Part shown: piece by piece, positions 56,753-64,000 of the stretch
Layout of the letters: each line of letters begins with the position of its first letter
Numbering within the stretch: the stretch's first letter is position 1
Assembly: GCA_027605045.1 (NCBI GenBank)
Contig: JAQFWX010000048.1
Location: forward strand, 124,001 to 188,000
Reading direction: 5' to 3'
Origin: Phallus indusiatus
Taxonomy: Eukaryota; Basidiomycota; Agaricomycetes; Phallales; Phallaceae
DNA length: 64,000 nt
The notes under the pieces: model-generated
Database searches by the model: none
Seen by the model: only the letters and a program-made list of their open reading frames with translations
Told to the model about the DNA's origin: nothing
Translations under genes and position numbers: made by a program

Positions 56753-59700
56753 ATGTTCTTGTCCTGCCCCATCTCTGACTCACGCAACTCCCTCATCACC
56801 CCGCCATTGTCTCCAGCACCTCTCGACCCCCCTCCGCCTCGTCTGACTCATACCCTTCATCACCACCACACGAGTTCGGTGCTGGGTTTAGCAGCAGATG
56901 CGAAGCATATATTTGCGGGCTGTCAAACCGGTGACATTAATGTACGTGCCCGACAATATGACAGCGAACAGTCTAGACTAAACGTCTGTAGGTCTGGGGT
57001 CGGTGCACGTTTCAAATAAAGACGACGCTTCATGGGCACACGGGCAGCGTTCTCGCTTTAGAAATTGACAGAGAACGTGAATGGCTGTTCAGCTCGTCGA
57101 GTGAGTTGGTGTCAAACCTCTTTTTTTGAATTGGTTCTGAGTATTGTACAGGCGACAGTACTGTCAGAATATGGTCCACGCGAGACCTTACTTGCTACTA
57201 CATCCTCACTCCACATCTCGACACCTCCGCAGGCGACATTTTCTCACTCGTATATTCACCTACACTCAACACCCTCTATTTTGGATGCCAAAACACGAGT
57301 CTGCAATGGTACGACCTTTCAAAACTACCACGGCGTCGCGGGCAACGTCGGACGCAAAGCATTGAACCACCACAACCACCGCCGTCACCACCAATACCCC
57401 TGGACAACCACACCACCCACAATAATAACTGGGCTTCATTCGATCAAATAGACGCAAACGGGGATGGGGATGGGGACGGCGAAACCGGGGACACCGGTCT
57501 AGCACTCGACCGCAAAAAATGGCATCGCTTTTTCGACAACACACCCCGTCTAGGCCGTCCTGTTCTCTCTCCCGCCCATTCAGCCACACCGCAAACTCAA
57601 TCAGGATTCTCAACACCGACCACTCAATCGCACACTCATACTCCACGTGTTCTCCAAGTTCTCCCGCAGAATATCATTCATTCGGCTCATTATGGTTATA
57701 TCTATTGCATGGCACTGCTTCCAAGCCCACTTGAAGGCGCAACCGACCGACGACTACTACAAAAGTCAAATGAGGCTGATCCTGCCGCGAATGTGCTGCT
57801 CATAACCGGGAGCGGAGATGAATCTATAAAAATATGGAATTGCAGCAGCACGCCTCAAGGTCCTGTTTTATTAGATACGTTTGAATGTAATCAAGGAGGC
57901 GTGTTGTCGCTCGTGGCGCGTGATAACACGATTTATGCGGGGTGTCAGGATGGGTGCGTTGCGGTTTGGGATTTCGAGACGAAGAGTCTTGTTAGATTAA
58001 TTATGGCTCAGGAGGTAAGTACACATGTTAACTGTCGTGTTGTTGTGTTTTTTTTTAAGTTTTCGTTTTCTTATATAGAATTCGGATGTATTAGCTATGT
58101 CAATGATGAATTCGGATTTATACACGTGTTGCGCCAATGGCTGGATTCAGGTATTGTATATTTCTATTCATACGCATTCTCTTTTGACTCAACATGCACT
58201 TTATTTAGCGCTGGTCAGCCCAATTTGCATGTACGGCGTCGTGGCACGCCCATTCTGGAATTATTCTATCTTCCATCGTCACACGATTATGTCCATTACA
58301 GCCGTCTTTATTGCCATTTCAACAACAGGAAGAAAAGAAGCCTGATGATCGTGGTGGGGAAGTCAAGTCTACAAATGAGTGGTGTCTTATTACCGGCGGA
58401 AATGACAACGATGTCAAGGTGCGTGTTATTTTTTTTTACTCTTTCAAAAATTTCTATGTAAGTTTAACTTACGGTTCCGTAGATTTGGGAAATTAATAAT
58501 AGTAATATGGGGAGTAGTGTGTTTACTGCGTCCGGGTATCTTAATGCGGACGGAACATATATGCATGGTAAAACCCCGTGGACTTTCTCTGTCTCACATT
58601 CATGATAAAAATTAATCAACTGACTGACTTGCGTTAATTTAGATCCACTTATTAAATCACTTTCATCATTCGTTGCTATTCCGTCGGTAAGCAATAGCGA
58701 ACAACATAGGGAGGATTGTAGACAAGCTGGGATATGGCTCAAGCGTTGTTTAACGCAGTTGGGTGCGGATGCTAAAATGGTAAGGTGACCGGTGGAAGAA
58801 ATCGAATTTTGACTAAACATGACTCAACTTTATTTTTCTGGGGTGGGCCTCTTTTTTTTTAGATTGCAACTGGACAGGGAACAAATCCGCTTGTGTTAGC
58901 GACGTTTAAAGGAGTAGTAGGGTCGTCCGATAAACCAAAACCGCGTATTCTTTTCTACGGGTACGTGTGCCCTCGTCCTCGCCCCTCTTTTTTTTTTGGG
59001 GTGTCCTTCTGAATTTGAATTTGTAAAATTAGGCACTACGACGTTATATCAGCACCACGCAGATCGTGGAAAACGTGTCCGTTCGAATTAAACGGAACGA
59101 ATGGATATCTGTATGGACGGGGTGTGTCGGATAATAAAGGACCTATTTTGGCTGTTGCGTATGCTGCGTCGGATTTGTTGAGACGGCGGTTGTTGGGGTG
59201 CGATATCGTGTTTTTGATTGAAGGCGAAGAGGAGGCGGGGAGTGGAGGGTTTGAGGGTGTTGTGAAGGAGTATAAGGTGGGTTTGTTTTGGAAAGGTTAT
59301 TATTTTGCGAGGGTTGACGGCTGGGTAGGATTCTATTGGGGAAATTGATGCTCTGTTAGTCAGGTAAGATAGTTTTTTGGATGGGCTAACACAGATGTCT
59401 GACTAGAGAATAGTAATTCGGATTGGATAGGTGAAGATACGCCGTGTATCACCTACGGATTGCGGGGCGTTGTTCATGCTACCATTGACGTGTTCAACTC
59501 GGGACCTGATCTGCATTCGGGTGTTGAAGGTGGAAGCGTCGATGAACCGATGTGCGATGTGTATGTCGCGCGTTCGTATTTTTCGTCATTCAGTCTTTCT
59601 AACAACGTTTAGGGTTAAAATACTTGCTGGACTTGTTGATGGAAATAGAAAAGTCTTGATACCCGGATTCTGTATGTCGTTCAGTGCTCTCTCCTGTCCG

Positions 59701-60627
59701 CTCAATTCACCAACTCAACCTTTAATTTTTGATCCTCAGACGACCACGTTCGCCAACGTACAAAGGCTGAGAACGAGCTATTCGCACTTTTATCCACTCT
59801 TACAAATAAACCCGCCGAATCGCTATCGTCGCGATGGAGCGAACCTAGTTTGAGTGTCCACAGTGTTGAGACCTCCGGTCCCGGAAGTGAGTGTCCCTTA
59901 GAATCGTAAACCACGTTTTGATTGATGCTTTGAGTTTTTAGATTCTACTGTTATACCAGCGGGTGTTCGCGCAAAGGTATCAATTCGGGTTGTACCAGAT
60001 CAAAAATTGGAGACGGTGGGGAGTGCACTTGTATCGCATGTTAAAGAAAGTTTTGCGAAACTCCGGTCTAGTAATACTCTCAAAGTACGGGTTTCCTTCC
60101 GATTTTGTTCAAACAGATGCTCATAATATTTTCTGTTGTAGGTTAGTATTGATAGGACGGCAGACTGGTGGTTGGGGAATTTAGAAAGTCGATATTTCAA
60201 GATTCTTGAGCGAGCGGTAGAAGAAGAATGGGGGATCAAGCCGTTGCGGATTCGAGAAGGAGGGGTGAGATGTGCCACGTGGCCGGTTTTTCTCGTGCAT
60301 GCTGCATACTGAGGTTAAACTTCTTTTAGTCTATTCCTTCTGTGCCGTTTTTGGAGAAAGAGTTCGGATGTCCCGGGTTGCACTTACCTATGGGACAGAG
60401 TTCGGTAAGTGATGATGAAGAAGTTGATGATGATGATGGTGTTTTTCGTTGCTCTGCTTCTTTTGTTCCTTGAATAAAACAAGGTTCATTTTTCGGTTGT
60501 ATAGGATCAAGCTCATCTTGCTAATGAACGCATCTCGTTGATCAATCTTCGTCGCGGAAAATCTGTTGTGGAGCGGTTTTTGCTCGCTGTGTCTGAGTCG
60601 TCGTCGTCCGCCGGGTTACAGTCTTAG
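56753..60627 (+). CDS. DUG2: DUG2, WD40 plus M20 peptidase (glutathione degradation), complete
   Basis: Seventeen exons join into 2859 nt, 952 residues, with all phases consistent. The first half is WD40 (SSVLGLAADAKHIFAGCQTG; TLHGHTGSVLALEIDRERE; LLITGSGDESIKIWNC; TIYAGCQDGCVAVWDFETKS). The second half is an M20 peptidase with GHYDV (His589, Asp591), GRGVSDNKGP (Asp621) and EGEEEAGS (Glu653-655). It continues DTPCITYGLRGVVHATIDVF and LHSGVEGG, and ends LANERISLINLRRGKSVVER. In yeast, Dug2 with Dug3 forms the cytosolic complex that removes glutamate from glutathione. Usual length is about 880 residues; the extra here is a linker in the WD40 half. It is the only intact copy here, upstream of DUF6533 copy e on the same strand. 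Confidence 0.92.
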
Positions 60628-60989
60628 ATTGTGGGTTGAATGCTGATATTTTTTGTCATACTCGATATATTATGTTAGATTATGATCGTTCTTAATGTAC
60701 ATCGAAATGCTTTATTTCGCAGTTAGTCCATTATTACTTTGCATATCTATATATCTCGAATTTGCTACGAAATGGGTCAGTTGCGAGAACGGAACACAAC
60801 AAAAATGCACAGTCGAGGGATTAAATATTAAAATTTTGATATGAACACAAGTTGTTTCGTTCTCGTTGATATGATATATGTTTCTGTCTGAGTGTTTATT
60901 ACAACGACGCGAACCCATCTGACGCAGTGATGGTCAAATCTTTTTTTTTCATAAGACTCAAGTTTTTGTTGGCGTAAATATTAGTTCCT

Positions 60990-61040
60990 CTCAGTTGAGG
61001 ATCTGGTGATATTGTAACCATCACGTTCCATCGATATTAG
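60990..61040 (+). promoter_or_regulatory. Conserved block upstream of DUF6533 copy e
   Basis: Contains GATCTGGTGATATTGTAACC in the orientation of the gene, about 180 bp before ATG 61217, as in the other units. It lies within the 590-bp gap between DUG2 and the DUF6533 gene. Confidence 0.4.
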
Positions 61041-61216
61041 CCTCGGCTTTGAAATTTCAAGGGGTCTTTGAGCTTCAATGTGTGATAATTGAAATGATTT
61101 GATCCGTGATTCAATTATCATATATAAGAACGCTTTACATGTTAGTAGTAAAAAGTACAGGTTCTCAGCACTGAGGTTGACTACTTTAAGTCACAATTTC
61201 TATAATATCCTTCCAT

Positions 61217-62941
61217 ATGAACAGCACAAATACTACTGTGGATGCTTTAAATGCAGAGATTATTCAAGAGGCCTATGAAAAGTATGTGTCAATCGTGTTT
61301 TGAGCCTGTCATTATATCTGATATGATGATGACATTAGCTATGTTTACGTTTTGGTGCTTTTCGGTGCAACAAGTGAGCAATACAATGTCCTAAGAAAGT
61401 CCTGCTAACATAGCAAAACCTCTAGCAATCAGTTTTTATACTACTTTGATAACACTCTCTCAAGAAAGAGAGCATATATGGTCTAAGCCATTCAGTTTGC
61501 CTACATTATTATACATTTTCACAAGATATGGAAATTTGCTGAACCAGGGGTTTACCATCGTAATAAGCTTCTTACCAGTAAGTTAGGACACATAGTTGTG
61601 CCAATGTCTCATTGTTATCTTATCAATATACCACTTTCCTGAAGCTCGGAAGGTAAACATTCTTATACATACTTTGAATTCGCTGAAATCACGACCTTGA
61701 AGACCTTGTAACATATTGGCTGACACATGGAGCATTCTTGATGTTTTTGTATATATTGGTGTTCAAGGTCCGTGTTCCATTATCATCTTTTCCAAATGCC
61801 TGTAATAGAAACTTCAGGTTTACTGGCTGTTCGAGCATATTCAATATGTGAGGGAAATAAAATCGTCAGTTTGGCTTTAGCCTTTGGCTGTTTTTCTTAC
61901 TTGGGTTTGAATTTGTATGGTAAGAATCTGATGACAATGATCATGAAGCTATTATAGTTACCTCATTTTTTGGTGATAGCCATAGCAGCATTACCTGGGT
62001 GTATTTCAAGGTCTGTAGTTCATGCAAAATAGGCCCTTAATAAAGTGCATGCACTCACAGTTATCTTGGTGAAGCTCCGAGTCCTCCAGGAGACAACATA
62101 TCAGTATGGCCCATGCTCATTGATGCTTTAAATGTGTTTATAACTGAACTGGTTTAGTCACCATTATCCCTAATATCATCACTGTTTGCACAGATTTACT
62201 TATATTTGGCATTTGCATGTGGAAGGTCTGGGGTATATGGAGACTAAGATGCAACAATGGAATTGAAAGTAAAAGCCTCATTTTTACACTTCTTACACAA
62301 AGTAAGTTTGGTGTGATCTAGAACAAGAGTTACTGAGCAATTTACAGGTATATTTCGATGTTGGTAAGGTCTCATCAGTTGATGTTGACAGTCATCTCAT
62401 GTCTTGTTTTGGCCTTGTAAGTTTTGTCGTCACCATTACTGTCGCTGGTACCCTTTTCCTACAGGTAAGTTTTTGATTAATATAAAATGGAAGTTTGAAC
62501 TGAAGTTTTCTTAGCTTCAAAGTGTAAGGGCTCCGCTGAATTCTCACACACCATGTTCCTTTGTAACATAGTGATATGAATCTTCTCTCAGCTTTTTATA
62601 GCAGAGTTTTACGCCCGCATACAAAATGTGTGAGGTTCATGTTGTCTCAATTTACATTCTTCTATCGTTTAATCATCCCCAGCCTGTCTGCAACTCTCAT
62701 AGCCGATTTCACCCTTGATCTTCGTCGCCTCAATTCGGCCAAAATTGAAGCTAGCCGAATGTCTTTACCATCACTTCGATTCTCAAATGTTCTCCAACAT
62801 GTGCATGAATCCTTCCTTGTTGAAATGGGGACGCCCGAGGAAAGAAATATACAGGACTTGGAGAACCTACCTGATGTAGACAGTGATCCTACTCATGGTT
62901 TACCTTTAACCGTGAATGTCATTCAATCCACCGAAGCCTAA
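61217..62941 (+). CDS. DUF6533 multi-pass membrane protein, copy e (complete)
   Basis: Exons join into about 335 residues. ATG 61217 (MNSTNTTVDALNAEIIQEAY), the DUF6533 core (ITLSQEREHIWSKPFSLPTL; LLYIFTRYGNLLNQGF), then an 8-nt microexon CTCGGAAG, CNILADTWSILDVFVYIGVQ, TSGLLAVRAYSICEGNKIVS and a short PGCIS exon. After that come TDLLIFGICMWKVWGIWRLR, SLIFTLLTQS, FVVTITVAGTLFLQ and a last exon LSATLIADFTLDLRRLNSAK to VNVIQSTEA. Several transmembrane segments are evident and the tail is acidic. Introns as short as 41 nt are needed; the same splice sites keep copy b in frame. Function unknown. It is the partner of the intact DUG2 gene. Confidence 0.75.
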
Positions 62942-64000
62942 AATATCTCGGTATGTTCATTTTTATTACATGAAAATTGGTTAATGAGGTTCTAATTTAG
63001 AGGGTCATCATTATGAACTACTTCGTTTGTCTTGGAAGTATCTATGTCCTTCTTAAATATTACTTTCCTCCCTATCCATTTCATGCCTCGAAGCTGACAA
63101 TTTTTTTCGACAAGCCTCAAGCGTAGGCACTGCTTTCGTATTATATTTATGACTCTGTATATTTAAGTAGCGTACCATATTTCCGAGTCAAATGTCTATT
63201 TTCAATCCGAATCTCAGATTCGATGACAGTTCAAGAGCATGTTATTTGTTCACCCGAGTCACTGATTCGAGAAATTTTAATGCTATCTATTTCTGAACTT
63301 GTGCAAGTTTAATAGAGATACTTAATACTTATAGGGGATATTGACTGACGGCGAGTCTGGTAGTTGTAAGCAGATCATGACGATTCAAAGCAACATCAGC
63401 TTGCTAATTTTGTGACAATGGCAAAATGTAGTGTTAATTTATTATATGTATGTCATTGTACATAGCATATACATAGTACATAGTACAGACATTTGGGAGC
63501 ACTATTCGCGTTTCTGAGACCATTCTCAGCTGATCAGATACGAATGAATTCCACTGATTATTTTAGTTTTTGAGGAGCTTTTAATATATCTTCACATTTT
63601 GCAATCATTTTCATATTACTAAATCTAGAAACAGGAGGGTATATGTAAGTTGTGCCACTAAATATGACTATAGCCACAGTGATTTAATATGCAAAGAAAT
63701 CTGTTCGTCTAGAGTTCTCTAAAACTGAGATTACGCATAATTGTTATTAATCACTGATCAGTACTAGTGATCTGGCATTTCACTCAAACTTGAAGTCCGT
63801 TTTTCTCGATGAAAATACTTTGGTTCAAACCATGGTGAATATATCGGTGAATGCTGCCAACCCGCACCTTCTCTGCACCAAAAAAACCTTTGTTCTCTCC
63901 TGCAAATTGTGGAACGAAAGCCAATCTGATAGAGAGGATCGACGGAATCGGATAGGTGAACAAGTTGAGGTGAACAGAGTTGCTGAGAGCTGTGACATCA
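62942..64000. other. Downstream region, no gene recognised
   Basis: AT-rich DNA with no ORF of note. It includes a short TACATAGTACATAG-type repeat near 63450. Confidence 0.45.

Noticed and set aside
61756..61810. Frameshift in DUF6533 copies b and e
   Set aside because: At first the copies seemed broken by one-base deletions, but treating the stretch as a 41-45 nt intron restores the frame in all copies.

Overview
The window is nuclear DNA from a basidiomycete fungus, almost certainly an Agaricomycete. The evidence is dense short GT-AG introns (mostly 45-70 nt), a uL23 ribosomal protein and a urease accessory GTPase split by such introns, and several copies of a DUF6533 membrane-protein gene, a family typical of mushroom-forming fungi. 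No prokaryotic operon, CRISPR array, rRNA or tRNA gene was recognised.

Layout. 1-8.3 kb: minus-strand relics of a two-gene unit, a DUG2-like WD40 plus M20 peptidase gene followed by a DUF6533 gene, broken by a solo LTR and a probable MITE. 8.4-10.5 kb: a decayed plus-strand copy of an MSB2-like signalling mucin gene. 10.5-17.7 kb: a large palindrome, with two inverted defective DUG2 copies facing each other across a readable DUF6533 gene. 17.7-23.8 kb: a transposon nest, with two solo LTRs inside a hAT transposon that lies inside an older hAT remnant, then a possible further LTR. 24-32 kb: a minus-strand DUF6533 relic carrying a small LTR element (TRIM), a near full-length DUG2 pseudogene and one more DUG2 fragment. 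32.7-35.7 kb: the complete MSB2-like gene. 37.2-38.9 kb: a divergent DUF6533 gene. 40.3-42.8 kb: ribosomal protein uL23 and a LaeA/AusD-type methyltransferase. 42.8-47.5 kb: largely empty. 47.5-49.1 kb: a disordered His/Gln-rich protein. 52.7-56.6 kb: ureG and an RPAP3-like co-chaperone. 56.8-62.9 kb: the one complete DUG2-DUF6533 unit, on the plus strand.

Right-hand copy as reference. For the DUG2 gene at 56753-60627 I could join 17 exons by hand into one frame of 952 codons, with all M20 metal and catalytic motifs present. The DUF6533 gene behind it (61217-62941) also reads through, using an 8-nt microexon. Every other unit is a rearranged, truncated or inserted relative of this pair, so the window shows gene amplification and decay driven by inverted duplication and mobile elements.

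Functions. Housekeeping genes (uL23, UreG, RPAP3-like, Dug2) sit mainly in the right half. Dug2 is a subunit of the fungal cytosolic glutathione-degrading complex, UreG loads nickel into urease, RPAP3-like proteins are HSP90 co-chaperones, and MSB2-type mucins are plasma-membrane sensors upstream of MAP-kinase signalling. The role of DUF6533 proteins is not known. All exon boundaries were inferred by eye from splice signals and comparison between copies.
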